A DNA stretch of 64,000 bases from Micromonospora saelicesensis. GTDB taxonomy: Bacteria > Actinomycetota > Actinomycetes > Mycobacteriales > Micromonosporaceae. This document shows, in pieces, positions 30,151-39,487 of this stretch. The stretch spans positions 186,001 through 250,000 of the forward strand of contig NZ_FMCR01000003.1 of the NCBI RefSeq assembly GCF_900091575.1, read 5' to 3'. The number at the start of each line of letters is the position of its first letter. The first letter of the stretch is position 1. A model generated the notes under the pieces. It was not told the DNA's origin. It made no database searches and was given only the letters and a program-made list of their open reading frames with translations. Position numbers and translations under genes: made by a program.

Positions 30151-30527
30151 CCGCCCGTTCCGTTCGGTCTGGCGGGCCGACGCTCGGTGCCGGTGGGGTC
30201 GACGGACTGGAGTTCGTCGAGCAGTACGTCGAGGCGTTGGTAGCTCTCCGCCCAGTAGTCGCGGTAGTCGGCGAGCCAGGCCGTCGCCTCCCGCAGCGGG
30301 CGGGCCTCCAGTCGGCACGGTCGGCGCTGGGCGTCCCGCCCCCGGCTGACGAGGCCAGCGCGTTCCAGCACCTTGAGGTGCTTGGAGATGGCCGGCTGGC
30401 TCATCGCGAAGGGTGCTGCCAGCTCTGTCACGGTCGCCTCCCCGGCCGCGAGCCGGGCGAGGATGGCCCGCCGGGTCGGGTCGGCCAGCGCCGCGAAGGT
30501 CGCGTCCAGCAGTTCGGTGCCCACCAC
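30147..30527 (-). CDS. ArsR family transcriptional regulator
   Basis: 126 residues from GTG with AGGAGG 6 bases upstream. An ATG 6 bases further up is in another frame. The winged helix reads LLDATFAALADPTRRAILARL, TVTELAAPFAMSQPAISKHLKVLERAGLVSR. There is no metal-binding ELCVCDL-type Cys motif, so it is of the SRPBCC-associated ArsR type, which responds to other signals. It leads the ArsR-SRPBCC-VOC operon. A partial palindrome ATAACCACATGGTT just upstream is a probable operator. Confidence 0.92.
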   Translation of the reverse strand: MVGTELLDATFAALADPTRRAILARLAAGEATVTELAAPFAMSQPAISKHLKVLERAGLVSRGRDAQRRPCRLEARPLREATAWLADYRDYWAESYQRLDVLLDELQSVDPTGTERRPARPNGTGG

Positions 30528-30545
30528 TCATAACCTCCTGGTTTT

Positions 30546-30562
30546 ATAACCACATGGTTTCT
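30546..30562. promoter_or_regulatory. Probable ArsR operator
   Basis: ATAACCACATGGTTTC contains the dyad AACCACATGGTT (arms AACCA/TGGTT) just upstream of the ArsR ribosome site, where ArsR-type repressors usually bind. Confidence 0.5.
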
Positions 30563-30598
30563 ATCGTGGATGGGGTCACCGGTCAAGCGCTTCGACAG

Positions 30599-30635
30599 CA
30601 CGGAAGGCCCCGGCGAACCGCCAGGGCCTTCCGTG
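30599..30635. terminator. Hairpin terminator of sigB
   Basis: Perfect 12-base arms CACGGAAGGCCC and its complement flank a 13-base loop, just past the sigma factor stop codon on the minus strand. Confidence 0.8.
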
Positions 30636-30648
30636 GGAACCGGGTGCG

Positions 30649-31665
30649 TCAGCAGGCGTACGCCTCCAGGCGCTGGGCCCGCTCCGGGGCGCGCAGCTTC
30701 AGCAGCGTCACCTTCTCGATCTGCCGGATCCGCTCCCGGGACAGGCCGAACTCCCGGCCGACCTCGTCCAGGGTGCGCTGGCGGCCGTCGTCCAGGCCGA
30801 ACCGGAGGCGGATGACCGCCTGCTCCCGCTGGGACAGAGTGGAGAGCACGATGCTGACCTCGTTGCGCAGCTCGCCCTGGGCGGCGGCGTCGCCCGGCTC
30901 GGTGCGCGGGTCCACCGAGGCCACGAAGTCGCCGAGCGCGCTCTCCCCGTCGTCGCCGACGGCCTGGTCCAGGCTGACCGGTTCCCGGTCGTAGGAGATC
31001 AGCTCGATGACCTGGATCTCGGGGATCTCCAGTGCGCGGGCCACCTCGGCGACCGTCGGTTCGCGGCCCAGCGTCACCGCCAGTTCGCGGCGGGCCCGAA
31101 CCATCCGGTTGACCTGCTCGACCATGTGCACGGGGATGCGGATGGTGCGGGCCTGGTCGGCCATGGCGCGGGTGATGGCCTGTCGGATCCACCAGGTGGC
31201 GTACGTGGAGAACTTGTAGCCCTTGGCGTAGTCGAACTTCTCCACCGCCCGGATCAGACCGAGGTTGCCCTCCTGGATCAGGTCGAGAAACGCCATGCCA
31301 CGGCCGGTGTAGCGCTTGGCGATGCTGACCACCAGCCGCAGGTTCGCCTCCAACAGGTGGTCCTTGGCCGCCCGACCCTCCGCGACGATCAGCTCCAGGT
31401 CGGCTCGCAGCTCCGCGGAGACCGGGGTGCAGGTGGCCAGCTTCTCGTCGGCGAACAGGCCGGCCTCGATGCGCCGGGCCAGGTCGACCTCCTGCGCGGC
31501 GGTCAGCAGCTTCGTCCGGCCGATTCCGTTGAGGTAGGCCCGGACCAGGTCGGTGGAGATGCCGCGCTCGTCGGTGGCGTCCAGGTCGACCAGGGCCTCG
31601 GGGGCCCCGTCGGTGTCGGTCGTGGTGGCCGGGCGCGTCCGGTGTTCCGTCATCTGAAGGACCAT
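30649..31665 (-). CDS. sigB: Group 2 sigma-70 factor (SigB/HrdB-like)
   Basis: 338 residues from ATG ([16 protein letters not shown]) with GGGGAGAGA upstream. It has sigma-70 region 1.2 ([31 protein letters not shown]), region 2 ([50 protein letters not shown]), region 3 and region 4 ([21 protein letters not shown], ending at EAYAC). It lacks the long acidic Lys/Ala-rich N-terminus of SigA. Mycobacterial SigB is a stress and stationary-phase factor close in sequence to SigA. Part of its region 2 is identical at DNA level to the sigA gene (see finding). The N-terminal Thr/Asp-rich segment is variable. Confidence 0.93.
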   Translation of the reverse strand: MVLQMTEHRTRPATTTDTDGAPEALVDLDATDERGISTDLVRAYLNGIGRTKLLTAAQEVDLARRIEAGLFADEKLATCTPVSAELRADLELIVAEGRAAKDHLLEANLRLVVSIAKRYTGRGMAFLDLIQEGNLGLIRAVEKFDYAKGYKFSTYATWWIRQAITRAMADQARTIRIPVHMVEQVNRMVRARRELAVTLGREPTVAEVARALEIPEIQVIELISYDREPVSLDQAVGDDGESALGDFVASVDPRTEPGDAAAQGELRNEVSIVLSTLSQREQAVIRLRFGLDDGRQRTLDEVGREFGLSRERIRQIEKVTLLKLRAPERAQRLEAYAC

Positions 31666-31898
31666 CTCTGTCTCTCCCCGTTTCCACGTCGGTGCCGTGT
31701 TCCCGGCCCAGTGGTGCCGGTGTGAACAACAGCTTGGCGGGCGGGGCGTAAAACGGGAGTGAGGCGATCGGGCACCCGACAGGAATCGCGTCGGATCGCT
31801 GGTGCGGTGTGTCACCGGAGTGTGTGGTTGCCCGCCCCGGCTACGTTGCGGACGGCCGGCCACCTCTGGTCGGCCGGAAACGACAGTTGGAGGACGGT

Positions 31899-32687
31899 GT
31901 GGTCTTCAAGCGGCTCATGAAGGCGATGGGCGTCGGTGGTCCGTCGGTGGAGACGGTGCTGGCCAACGCGAACTGCCGCCCGGGCGGCCAGCTGGAGGGC
32001 CGGATCCAGGTGCTGGGCGGCGACCACCAGGTCGACATCGACCACGTCGCTCTCGGCCTGGTCACCCGGGTCGAGGTGGAGAGCGGCGACAACGACTACG
32101 ACACCACTCAGGAGTTCCACCGCCAGCAGGTCACCGGCGCGTTCCGGCTGGAGCCGGGGCAGCGCTACGACCTCCCGTTCCGCTTCGACGTGCCGTGGGA
32201 GACACCGGTCACCGAGCTGTACGGGCAGCACCTGCACGGAATGACCATGGGCCTGCGTACCGAGCTGGAGGTCGCCCGCGCGGTCGACAAGGGCGACCTG
32301 GACGCCGTGTCGGTGCACCCGCTGCCGGCGCAGGAGCGACTGCTGGACGCGCTGCTACGGCTGGGCTTCCGGTTCGCACGCGCCGATGTGGAGCGTGGTC
32401 ACATCTACGGCGTACGCCAGACGTTGCCGTTCTACCAGGAGATCGAGTTCAGCCCGGCACCGCAGTACGCTCGCTCGATCAACCAGTTGGAGGTCACCTT
32501 CATCGCCGACGCGCAGCAGATGCAGGTGGTGCTGGAGGTCGACAAGCGCGGCGGTGTCTTCACCGAGGGCCGGGACGCCTTCGGCCGGTTCACTGTCGAC
32601 CACGCCACCGCCGACCGCACCGACTGGACCGCCGAACTCGACAACTGGCTCCGCCAGTCCCTGACTCGCCGAGGCCTCTTCTCCTAA
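31899..32687 (+). CDS. Spo0M-like sporulation control protein
   Basis: 262 residues from GTG ([13 protein letters not shown]) with GGAGGA 5 bases upstream. The N-terminal arrestin-like half has [20 protein letters not shown] and [15 protein letters not shown], and [25 protein letters not shown]. The C-terminal half has [25 protein letters not shown]. This is the SpoOM/Vps26-like family. In Bacillus Spo0M affects sporulation control. Its actinomycete role is not known to me. The gene is divergent from sigB. Confidence 0.9.
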   Translation: MVFKRLMKAMGVGGPSVETVLANANCRPGGQLEGRIQVLGGDHQVDIDHVALGLVTRVEVESGDNDYDTTQEFHRQQVTGAFRLEPGQRYDLPFRFDVPWETPVTELYGQHLHGMTMGLRTELEVARAVDKGDLDAVSVHPLPAQERLLDALLRLGFRFARADVERGHIYGVRQTLPFYQEIEFSPAPQYARSINQLEVTFIADAQQMQVVLEVDKRGGVFTEGRDAFGRFTVDHATADRTDWTAELDNWLRQSLTRRGLFS

Positions 32688-32716
32688 CCCGCCCCGCACC
32701 CCCACCAGCCAACCCC

Positions 32717-32776
32717 GGTGATCAAGAGATTTGCGTCAGGACCCGGGCTCGAGATGACGCAAACCTCTTGATCACC
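32717..32776. repeat. Long intergenic palindrome, family A, copy 2
   Basis: Arms of 22 bases (32717-32738, 32755-32776) match with one mismatch and carry the same core as the copy at 5329-5388 (TGATCAAGAG(G/A)TTTGCGTCA), with a different 16-base loop. It lies between convergent Spo0M-like and dtd genes. Confidence 0.85.
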
Positions 32777-32784
32777 GCTGCTGG

Positions 32785-33207
32785 TTAGAGGTCCAGGAGG
32801 AGGGTTTGGGGGCCGATGTTGGTGCTCTCCACCAGCATGTGGGTGCGGAAGCGACCGGTCTCCACCTTCGCTCCTCGTTCGCGTAGGGCGTCGACCACCG
32901 CTGTCACCAGTGGCTCGGCGACCTCGGCGGGGGCGGCGGCGGTCCAGCTTGGTCGGCGGCCCTTGCGGACGTCGCCGTACAGGGTGAACTGGCTGACCAC
33001 CAGGATCGGCGCGCCGGTGTCGGCGGCGGACCGCTCACCGTCCAGGATGCGTACCTCGTGCACCTTGCGGGCCATCGTCTGAGCGGTCTCCGCGGTGTCG
33101 GTGTGGGTCACGCCGAGCAGCACCAGCAGGCCGTTCTCGATGGCACCGACCACCTCGTCGCCCACCGTCACGCTGGCCCGCCCGACGGTCTGCACCACCG
33201 CCCGCAT
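32785..33207 (-). CDS. dtd: D-aminoacyl-tRNA deacylase
   Basis: 140 residues. DTD motifs are [21 protein letters not shown], the active-site [17 protein letters not shown] and the C-terminal [23 protein letters not shown] (in the family the GP motif is in GPVT-like form). It hydrolyses D-amino acids from mischarged tRNA. Its ATG overlaps the methyltransferase stop by one base, so they are coupled. Confidence 0.96.
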   Translation of the reverse strand: MRAVVQTVGRASVTVGDEVVGAIENGLLVLLGVTHTDTAETAQTMARKVHEVRILDGERSAADTGAPILVVSQFTLYGDVRKGRRPSWTAAAPAEVAEPLVTAVVDALRERGAKVETGRFRTHMLVESTNIGPQTLLLDL

Positions 33208-34691
33208 CAGGCGCTCACCGGCTCGATGAAGCCGCGCTCCACCAGGTGCGCCACGATCGGGCCGGCCGCCTCGGCCATCTCGTCGGGCTCGACGTCGTGC
33301 GCGGCGGCGAGCAGGGCGAGCTGGTCACGCAGCGGCAGCCGGCCGTCGGCGCCACCGACCAGCGCCAGCACCAGCGGGTCGATCTCCTCGGTCCAGCGCA
33401 GGCCGTGCGGCATCGCGAGGACCTGCCGGTCCACCCCCCAGCCCTCGTCGCCCATGGTGGCCTCCTGCCGCAGCTGGAGGCCCTCGGCGGCCCGGTAGCG
33501 CTCGGCGAGCAACGCCTCGGTGTCGCGTACCCGGAGAAAGTCCTGGCGGTCGAACCAGGCGGCGACCTGGTCGCCCAGCGGTGGCTGCACCCGCTGGCGC
33601 AGATCCTCCACCCGGACCACCGGGTCGGCGTGCCCGCTCCGACGCAGTGACACGATGCCGAAGCCGATGCCCTCCACCTTGTGCGCGTCGAACCAGTCCA
33701 GCCAGGCGGCCATCCGCTGCGGGTCGGCGGTCTCGCCGACGTCGGTGAGCCACAGGTCGACGTACGCCATCGGGTCGGCCACCTCGCGCTGGATCACCCA
33801 GGCGTCCAGGCCGGTCCCGGCGAACCAGCCGGCCACCCGCTCGTCCCACTCCTCGCCGGCGACGTGCACCCAGTTCGCCAGGTACTGCATGGTGCCGCCC
33901 TCGGTGAGCAGGCCCGGAGCGGCGGCGGCCAGTTCGGCGCCGATCGCGTCACCGACCCGGCCGGAGTCGCGGTACACGTGCGTGGTCGTGCCCGGGCCGA
34001 CCACGAACGGTGGGTTGCTCACCACCAGGTCGAACCGCCGGCCGGCCACCGGGGCGACCAGGTCGCCGCGGAGCAGCTCCCAGTCCTGACCGTTGAGGGC
34101 GGCGGTGGTCGCGGCGAAGCGCAGCGCCCGCTCGGAGAGGTCGGTGGCGGTCACCGACCTGGCGTGGGTGCCCAGGTGCAGGGCCTGGATGCCGGAGCCG
34201 GTGCCCAGGTCCAGTGCGGTGTCGACCGGCCGGCGCATGGTCGCGCCGATCAGGGTGTGGGTCGCCCCGCCGACGCCGAGGACGTGCTCGGCGTGCAACG
34301 GGCGGCCCGGGCGGGCGCTGGCCGGCACGTCGGCGAGCACCCACCAGTCCTCGCCGTACGGCTCCAGGTCGATGCCGGCCCGCAGGCCGTCGCCGTACCG
34401 CTCGACCAGCCCGCCGGCCAGGGCCTCGGCCAGGCTCAGTGGCGCCAGCGCGGCGGTCACCGCCGCCTCCGACTCGGTCTGGGCGCAGATGAACACCCGG
34501 ATCAGGGTGCCGAGCGGGTCGCCGTCCCCGGTGGCCAGCAGCGCGGCCCGGTAGTCGTTGCGGGCGACCGCCGCGGTCGCCTGGGCGCCCAGCCGCTCGG
34601 CGATGCCGTGACTGGTGAATCCGGTCCGGGTCAGTGCGCTGCGCAGCGCGTCGACGCCGGCGGGGGAGAGCAGCATGTCGTGTTCGTCCAC
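33207..34691 (-). CDS. Class I SAM-dependent methyltransferase (release-factor-MTase-like, with extra domains)
   Basis: 494 residues from GTG ([18 protein letters not shown]); an in-frame ATG five codons later is possible. Residues about 1-140 form an N-terminal helical domain. The SAM site [18 protein letters not shown] is at about 160. The catalytic motif NPPF in [10 protein letters not shown] matches the N6-adenine/glutamine-type methyltransferases (PrmC-like). A long C-terminal domain (about 290-494) is unique to this actinobacterial family. The target is probably a protein Gln or a nucleic acid amino group, inferred from the NPPF motif only. Upstream of dtd with a one-base overlap. Confidence 0.88.
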   Translation of the reverse strand: MDEHDMLLSPAGVDALRSALTRTGFTSHGIAERLGAQATAAVARNDYRAALLATGDGDPLGTLIRVFICAQTESEAAVTAALAPLSLAEALAGGLVERYGDGLRAGIDLEPYGEDWWVLADVPASARPGRPLHAEHVLGVGGATHTLIGATMRRPVDTALDLGTGSGIQALHLGTHARSVTATDLSERALRFAATTAALNGQDWELLRGDLVAPVAGRRFDLVVSNPPFVVGPGTTTHVYRDSGRVGDAIGAELAAAAPGLLTEGGTMQYLANWVHVAGEEWDERVAGWFAGTGLDAWVIQREVADPMAYVDLWLTDVGETADPQRMAAWLDWFDAHKVEGIGFGIVSLRRSGHADPVVRVEDLRQRVQPPLGDQVAAWFDRQDFLRVRDTEALLAERYRAAEGLQLRQEATMGDEGWGVDRQVLAMPHGLRWTEEIDPLVLALVGGADGRLPLRDQLALLAAAHDVEPDEMAEAAGPIVAHLVERGFIEPVSA

Positions 34692-34795
34692 CCCGACATC
34701 CTGCCTCCCGTCGTGTCCCGGATCAGCGTCACCCGCCGGAAGGTGTCGGAGCGTCGGTGTCCGCCCGGCTCGGTACGCCAGGCAGGATGGTCCGC

Positions 34796-35377
34796 ATGAC
34801 GCTTGTCCTGCCCATCGACCCGGAGGCCAACCGGCTGCTGGAGCGCAGCCCGCTGGCCCTGCTGGTCGGCATGGTTCTTGATCAACAGGTGCCGATGGAG
34901 AAGGCGTTCTCGTCGCCGTACGTGCTCCAGCAGCGGCTCGGCCATGAGCTGGACGCGGCGGAGCTGGCCGGGTACGACCCGGAGGCCCTGGTCGCGCTCT
35001 TCGCCCAGCCGCCCGCGTTGCACCGGTTTCCCAAGGCCATGGCGGCCCGGGTGCAGGAGGTCTGCCAGGTGCTGGTGGAGCGCTACGACGGTGACGCGGC
35101 GCTGCTCTGGACCGAGGTCGCCGACGGGCCCGAGCTGCTGCGCCGGGTCTCCGCGCTGCCCGGCTTCGGCAAGCAGAAGGCACAGATCTTCGTGGCCCTG
35201 CTCGGCAAGCGGTTCGGGGTGACCCCGCAGGACTGGCGGAAGGCAGCCGGAGACTACGGCGACCCGGGCGCGTACCGGTCGGTGGCCGACGTCACCGACG
35301 CCGATTCGCTGCGTCGGGTGCGGGAGTTCAAGCAGCAGATGAAGGCGGCGGCCAAGGCGAAGACGACCGGCGGCTGA
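34796..35377 (+). CDS. HhH-GPD family base-excision repair protein
   Basis: 193 residues from ATG (an ATG three codons earlier is possible). Features are VGMVLDQQVPMEKAFSSP (substrate pocket), a helix-hairpin-helix SALPGFGKQKAQIFVALLGKRFG and DWRKAAGDYGDPG. The family Asp of the GPD motif is not obvious: the region reads LPGFGKQKAQIF. It belongs to the uncharacterised actinobacterial small HhH-GPD group, shorter than AlkA or Nth, and has no Fe-S Cys cluster. Substrate unknown. Divergent from the methyltransferase. Confidence 0.85.
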   Translation: MTLVLPIDPEANRLLERSPLALLVGMVLDQQVPMEKAFSSPYVLQQRLGHELDAAELAGYDPEALVALFAQPPALHRFPKAMAARVQEVCQVLVERYDGDAALLWTEVADGPELLRRVSALPGFGKQKAQIFVALLGKRFGVTPQDWRKAAGDYGDPGAYRSVADVTDADSLRRVREFKQQMKAAAKAKTTGG

Positions 35378-35386
35378 GCCGTCTGC

Positions 35387-35698
35387 TCAGGCGGCGGTGG
35401 GGTGCGCCAGCGAGGCCAGCGCGCGCCGGACGTCGGCCAGCGAGACGGTCGCCGAGTCGTCCAGGTCGGCCAGGCCGGCCTCGATCCACTGGCGCATCAG
35501 CGTGGTGACCCCGATGCCCCGGGCGTCGGCGGCGGCGCGAACCCGCTCGTAGGTGTCCAGTGGCAGCCGCACCGAGCGGCTCACCATCGGCACGTCGCTG
35601 TCGGGGGTGGGCAGCTCCGCCGCCGGGCTCTCGTCGATCAGCTCGGCGATTCGCTCGCCGCCGTCGTGGAACTGCTTGGTCGCGTCGTTACGGTGCAT
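35387..35698 (-). CDS. Probable antitoxin, ribbon-helix-helix type
   Basis: 103 residues from ATG with GAGGAGG 8 bases upstream. The middle part reads VSRSVRLPLDTYERVRAAADARGIGVTTLMRQWIEAGL, a ribbon-helix-helix DNA-binding core at about residues 41-75. The N-terminus (MHRNDATKQFHDGGERIAELI) is acidic and could bind a toxin. It follows the putative toxin gene with 17 bases between them on the minus strand. Order toxin then antitoxin is like BrnT-BrnA. The identity as a toxin-antitoxin system is inferred. Confidence 0.65.
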   Translation of the reverse strand: MHRNDATKQFHDGGERIAELIDESPAAELPTPDSDVPMVSRSVRLPLDTYERVRAAADARGIGVTTLMRQWIEAGLADLDDSATVSLADVRRALASLAHPTAA

Positions 35699-35715
35699 CG
35701 TCACGGCCTCCTCGT

Positions 35716-36000
35716 CTACCGAGATCTCCGCACGGCCTCGTCGTAGCGCTTGGACTCGACGTCGCTCAACTCGCGGGCGGAGAGAATGTCCCAGTCGTTG
35801 TCGGTGCCATCGGCCTCGGCGAGCAGCACCGCCAGCCGGCGGCCCCGACGGGCGGCGGCGTAGACCACCATCACGTCGTCACCCAGATGACGGATGACCC
35901 GTCGGGCGCTGTGCAGCGCCTCCCAGACTTCCCCGGGTGTGACGTCGTAGACCCTCAGGTTGGCCAACGCCTCGTCGGTGAAGCTGAACCTGCTGCCCAC
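35716..36000 (-). CDS. Probable toxin of a BrnT/DUF4258-like type
   Basis: 94 residues from GTG (VGSRFSFTDEALANLRVYDV). The pattern of ANLRVYDVTPGEVWEALH, RRVIRHLGDDVMVVYAAARRGRRLAVLLAE, DWDILSARELSDVESKRYDEAV resembles small RelE/BrnT-like RNA-cleaving folds with the C-terminal ILSARELSD-ESKRY motif. It is followed by a ribbon-helix-helix protein. No catalytic residue set is certain. Confidence 0.6.
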   Translation of the reverse strand: MGSRFSFTDEALANLRVYDVTPGEVWEALHSARRVIRHLGDDVMVVYAAARRGRRLAVLLAEADGTDNDWDILSARELSDVESKRYDEAVRRSR

Positions 36001-36104
36001 ATCTCGGAGCGTACCACGGGCGTAACACGCGGCGGGATGAGTCGAAGTTCGCTGATCACGGACCTGCGGTGACAGGATGAGGCGTAACCCCCTCGAGGAG
36101 GTCC

Positions 36105-36464
36105 ATGGTGAAGCGTCAGGCGTACCAGCCGATTCTGATCACCGACGCCTCGCGCAGCCAGGGCGATCAGCTCAACAGCCGTCAGCGCCGCTATGTCCTG
36201 ATGATGGGCATCCGGGTGGCCTGCATCATCGTCGGCGCGATCCTGGTCGGTGCGAACGCCCCACTGCTCTGGCTCTGGCTGCCGTTGTGCGCCCTCGGCA
36301 TGGTGCTCATTCCCTGGCTGGCCGTGCTGCTGGCCAACGACCGGCCGCCGAAGGAAGAGCACCGGCTGGCCAACCGGTTCCACCGCCGGCACACGGACGA
36401 CACCCCGCCGATGAGCCTCACCGCCGAGGAGCGCCCACACAAGGTCATCGACGTCGAACCCTGA
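36105..36464 (+). CDS. DUF3099 domain-containing membrane protein
   Basis: 119 residues from ATG with GAGGAGG upstream. Start motif YQPILITDASRSQGDQLNSRQRRY is typical of DUF3099. Two membrane helices lie at about 31-50 (MGIRVACIIVGAILVGANAP) and 52-75 (LLWLWLPLCALGMVLIPWLAVLLAN). The C-terminus is charged and cytoplasmic. Function unknown; the protein is widespread in actinobacteria. Confidence 0.9.
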   Translation: MVKRQAYQPILITDASRSQGDQLNSRQRRYVLMMGIRVACIIVGAILVGANAPLLWLWLPLCALGMVLIPWLAVLLANDRPPKEEHRLANRFHRRHTDDTPPMSLTAEERPHKVIDVEP

Positions 36465-36487
36465 CCCGCGAACGGGCCAGGGTTCGA
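36454..36487. terminator. Hairpin terminator after DUF3099
   Basis: Perfect 10-base arms TCGAACCCTG and its complement overlap the last codons of the DUF3099 gene and precede the convergent kinase end. Confidence 0.7.
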
Positions 36488-36521
36488 TCCGTCCCGACCG
36501 CGCCAGGCCCGGCGCCGGCCG

Positions 36522-37421
36522 CTACGCCTGCGGCCGAGCCCCGGCCGTGGAGACGGCCAGCGCGCCCAGGTCGGTGGCGCGGCTCAGTGCCGCGGTCGGG
36601 GTGGCACCGGCGAGCCACGCGGTGAGCAGACCGGCCGCGAAGGCGTCGCCCGCGCCAGTGACGTCCACCACCGCCACCCGGCTGGCCGGAGCCACGCAGA
36701 CCGGCGTGGTGCGGTCCACCCAGACCGCGCCGGCCGCGCCGCGCTTCACCACCACCCGCCGAGCCGTCGCGGACAGCGCCCGCCCCTGCGCCGCCGGGTC
36801 CAGCCCGCCGGCCAGCACCGTGGCCTCGTCCGCGTTGACCAGGAGCAGGTCGATGTCGCGTACCCAACCCAGGAACGCCGCCGCGCCGACCCGCCGCAAC
36901 GGCGCCGCGGAGGCCGCGTCGACGCTGATGGTGAGCCCGCGCTCGCGGGCGGCGGCCAACGCCCGCAGCCCCGCGCCGCGCGACTCCGCGTCCAACAGGG
37001 TGTACGCGGACAGGTGCAGATGCCCAGCGCCGGGCGCCGCCGCGAGGGCCTGCTCGACGTGCGCGGCGCTCAGCCGCAGGTTCGCGCCCCGCTGGCTGAC
37101 CATGGTGCGCTCGTCGTCGGCGGCCAACACGATGACAGTGCCGGTCGGGGCGCCCTCGACCCGCTCGATGGCGCAGTCGACGCCCGCCCGCTCCAGCTCG
37201 GCCACCCGGTCCCGCCCGGCGTCGTCGTCACCGACGGCGCCGACGAGCGTGACGTCCACCCGCTGCGCGGCGATCCAGGCGGCGGTGTTGGCCGCCTGAC
37301 CGCCGCCGCCGAGACTGATCGCGGCCCCGGTGTCCGAGCCGGCCGCGAGCGGCCCGGACAACACGGCGACCACATCGGTGATCACGTCCCCGACGACGAC
37401 CACCCGGGCCGGTCGGGTCAT
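36522..37421 (-). CDS. PfkB-family carbohydrate kinase, probable pseudouridine kinase
   Basis: 299 residues. PfkB signatures are the N-terminal [14 protein letters not shown] and the C-terminal [18 protein letters not shown] with its catalytic Asp (about residue 249). The ATG overlaps the psuG stop (ATGA), so it is cotranscribed with pseudouridine-5'-phosphate glycosidase. In E. coli, PsuK phosphorylates pseudouridine and PsuG splits pseudouridine 5'-phosphate. The substrate here is inferred from this pairing. Confidence 0.82.
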   Translation of the reverse strand: MTRPARVVVVGDVITDVVAVLSGPLAAGSDTGAAISLGGGGQAANTAAWIAAQRVDVTLVGAVGDDDAGRDRVAELERAGVDCAIERVEGAPTGTVIVLAADDERTMVSQRGANLRLSAAHVEQALAAAPGAGHLHLSAYTLLDAESRGAGLRALAAARERGLTISVDAASAAPLRRVGAAAFLGWVRDIDLLLVNADEATVLAGGLDPAAQGRALSATARRVVVKRGAAGAVWVDRTTPVCVAPASRVAVVDVTGAGDAFAAGLLTAWLAGATPTAALSRATDLGALAVSTAGARPQA

Positions 37422-38353
37422 GCCGGGACGGCGGTGCCGCGGGCCACCGAGGCGACCGCGATCCGCGCGGCCAGGTCGGCGTTGCGCAGGATGATCCGAA
37501 CGTTCACCGCCAGGCTCGCGCCCTCGGTGGCCGAGTGGAAGTGCGCGAGCAGGTACGGGGTGACGGCCTTTCCGGTGATCCCGTCCCGCTCCAGCAGGGC
37601 GAGGCCCTCGGTGAGCGTCCGGTCGTGCAGCTCCGGGTCGAGCTGCTCGTCGACCGGCAGCGGGTTCGCGATGAGCAGCCCGCCGGTGTGCAGGGCGTGC
37701 TCGTCCCGGGCGGCGAGCACGGCGGCGACCTGCTCCGGCGAGTCCACCGACCAGTCCAGGTCGAAGCCGGCGTCGGTGAGGTAGAAGCCGGGGAACCGGC
37801 GGGTGCGGTAACCGACCACCGCGACCCCGAGGGTCTCCAGCCGCTCCAGCGTCGCCCCCACGTCGAGGATCGACTTGACCCCGGCGCAGACCACCGCGAT
37901 CGGGGTCTGCGCCAGGGTGACCAGGTCCGCCGACTCGTCGAAGGTGTGTGCGGCCTCCCGGTGCACCCCACCCAGCCCGCCCGTGGCGAACACGCCGATG
38001 CCGGCGGCGGCGGCCACCGCGCTGGTCGCGGCGACCGTGGTCGCGCCGTCCGCGCCGGTCGCGGCAGCCACCGCGAGGTCGCGGACGGAGAGCTTCGTCA
38101 CCCCGTCGACGGTGGCCAGCCGGGTCAGCTGCGCGTCGTCCAGGCCGACCACCAGCTCGCCGGCGATCATGCCGATCGTCGCCGGAACGGCCCCGGCGTC
38201 CCGAACCGTTCGCTCGATCTCCCTGGCCACCCGCAGGTTCTCCGGTCGGGGCAGACCGTGCGAGACGATGGTGCTCTCCAGCGCGACGACGGGCCGGCCG
38301 TCGCGCAGGGCTACGGCGACCTCGGTGCCGTAGCTGATGCGAAAGTCAGTCAC
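37418..38353 (-). CDS. psuG: Pseudouridine-5'-phosphate glycosidase
   Basis: 311 residues from GTG ([21 protein letters not shown]). Family motifs are [21 protein letters not shown] (Glu involved in catalysis), [71 protein letters not shown] and ANPLP. The enzyme reversibly splits pseudouridine 5'-phosphate into uracil and ribose 5-phosphate, which allows reuse of pseudouridine from RNA turnover. Coupled to the kinase gene. Confidence 0.94.
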   Translation of the reverse strand: MTDFRISYGTEVAVALRDGRPVVALESTIVSHGLPRPENLRVAREIERTVRDAGAVPATIGMIAGELVVGLDDAQLTRLATVDGVTKLSVRDLAVAAATGADGATTVAATSAVAAAAGIGVFATGGLGGVHREAAHTFDESADLVTLAQTPIAVVCAGVKSILDVGATLERLETLGVAVVGYRTRRFPGFYLTDAGFDLDWSVDSPEQVAAVLAARDEHALHTGGLLIANPLPVDEQLDPELHDRTLTEGLALLERDGITGKAVTPYLLAHFHSATEGASLAVNVRIILRNADLAARIAVASVARGTAVPA

Positions 38354-38441
38354 ACGGGCACCGTACGGGGTGGGGCCTCGGCCGGCCTCAAGTGGACCCG
38401 GCCATGATGACCTGCCAAACTTGTCGGTTGGAGGTGCAGAC

Positions 38442-38660
38442 GTGAGCACAGAGGTTCTCGAGCGTCCGGAGCTGAAGGACGCCGACACCGGTCCCGAGAT
38501 GTTCCACTACGTCCGCAAGGAGAAGATCGCCGAGAGCGCCGTCATGGGCACTTTCGTCGTCGCTCTCTGCGGCGAGACCTTCCCGGTCACCAAGGCGGCC
38601 AAGCCGGGTTCACCGGTCTGCCCCAAGTGCAAGGAGATCTACGACTCGTACCGTGAGTGA
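38442..38660 (+). CDS. DUF3039 domain-containing protein
   Basis: 72 residues from GTG ([15 protein letters not shown]) with GGAGG 8 bases upstream. A CG-type metal ribbon is formed by ALCGETFPV and [13 protein letters not shown], with a conserved HYVRKEKI stretch. The function is unknown. In mycobacteria the homologue (Rv2708c, from memory) lies near sigB, in agreement with this location. Confidence 0.9.
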   Translation: MSTEVLERPELKDADTGPEMFHYVRKEKIAESAVMGTFVVALCGETFPVTKAAKPGSPVCPKCKEIYDSYRE

Positions 38661-38700
38661 ACCTCGGCCGGTGCTCTGGCCGGCGACGTAGCCTGCGGCG

Positions 38701-39363
38701 GTGACCACCTCCACCGCCCTGCTCCTCGCCGACCTGACCGGGGTGGCGGTGTTCGCCGCGTCCGGGGCCTCGGCGGCGGTGGCCAAGCGGCTGGACCTGT
38801 TCGGTGTCGCGTTCGTCGGCTTCGTGGCCGCCCTCGGCGGTGGGATCTTCCGGGACCTGGTCATCGACGAGGTGCCGCCGCTGGCCTTCGCCGACTGGCG
38901 GTACGCGGCCACCGCCGCGATCACCGCGCTCGCCGTCTTCTGGCTGCACCCGCAACTGGTCCGACTGCGCACCACCGTGCTGGTGCTGGACGCGGCCGGC
39001 CTGGCGCTGTTCACCGTCACCGGCACGCTCAAGGCGCTCGACGCCCGGGTGCCGGCCGTCGGTGCCTGCCTGATCGGCATGCTCACCGCGATCGGCGGCG
39101 GGCTCGGCCGCGACCTGCTCACCGCCGAGATCCCCGTCGTGCTGCGCCGGGAGATCTACGCGCTGGCCGCACTGGCCGGTTCGGTCCTGGTGGTGCTGCT
39201 GTACGTCACCGGGCAGACCGGGCCCGCGCCGCTCACCGCCGCCGCCGTCCTGGTCTTCGGGCTGCGCCTGATCGCGCTGCGTCGACGCTGGTCCGCGCCG
39301 GTGGCCACGCTGCGCCCGCCCCGCGCCGACGGGGCGGATCCACGCACCGACCGGGAGTGGTGA
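38701..39363 (+). CDS. TRIC-type trimeric intracellular cation channel (UPF0126)
   Basis: 220 residues from GTG. Six to seven short hydrophobic helices, arranged in two inverted repeats, carry GVAVFAASGASAAVAKRLDLFG, ALGGGIFRDLVIDEVPPLAF and AIGGGLGRDLLTAEIPVVL. The two GGG(I/L)xRD motifs are the family signature of the potassium-permeable channel. It should sit in the cytoplasmic membrane. The gene directly follows DUF3039 on the same strand. Confidence 0.9.
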   Translation: MTTSTALLLADLTGVAVFAASGASAAVAKRLDLFGVAFVGFVAALGGGIFRDLVIDEVPPLAFADWRYAATAAITALAVFWLHPQLVRLRTTVLVLDAAGLALFTVTGTLKALDARVPAVGACLIGMLTAIGGGLGRDLLTAEIPVVLRREIYALAALAGSVLVVLLYVTGQTGPAPLTAAAVLVFGLRLIALRRRWSAPVATLRPPRADGADPRTDREW

Positions 39364-39487
39364 GACGCTCGGGCCGCTGTTCGGTCGGGTGCGGGATTGT
39401 GACCAGCGTGGCGTCGCCTGGGCCCGACGGCCCGTGCTGGTTATGCTGAGTCGGCCTTCGCGGCAGCTTCTGCGCGGAGGCGTTTTC

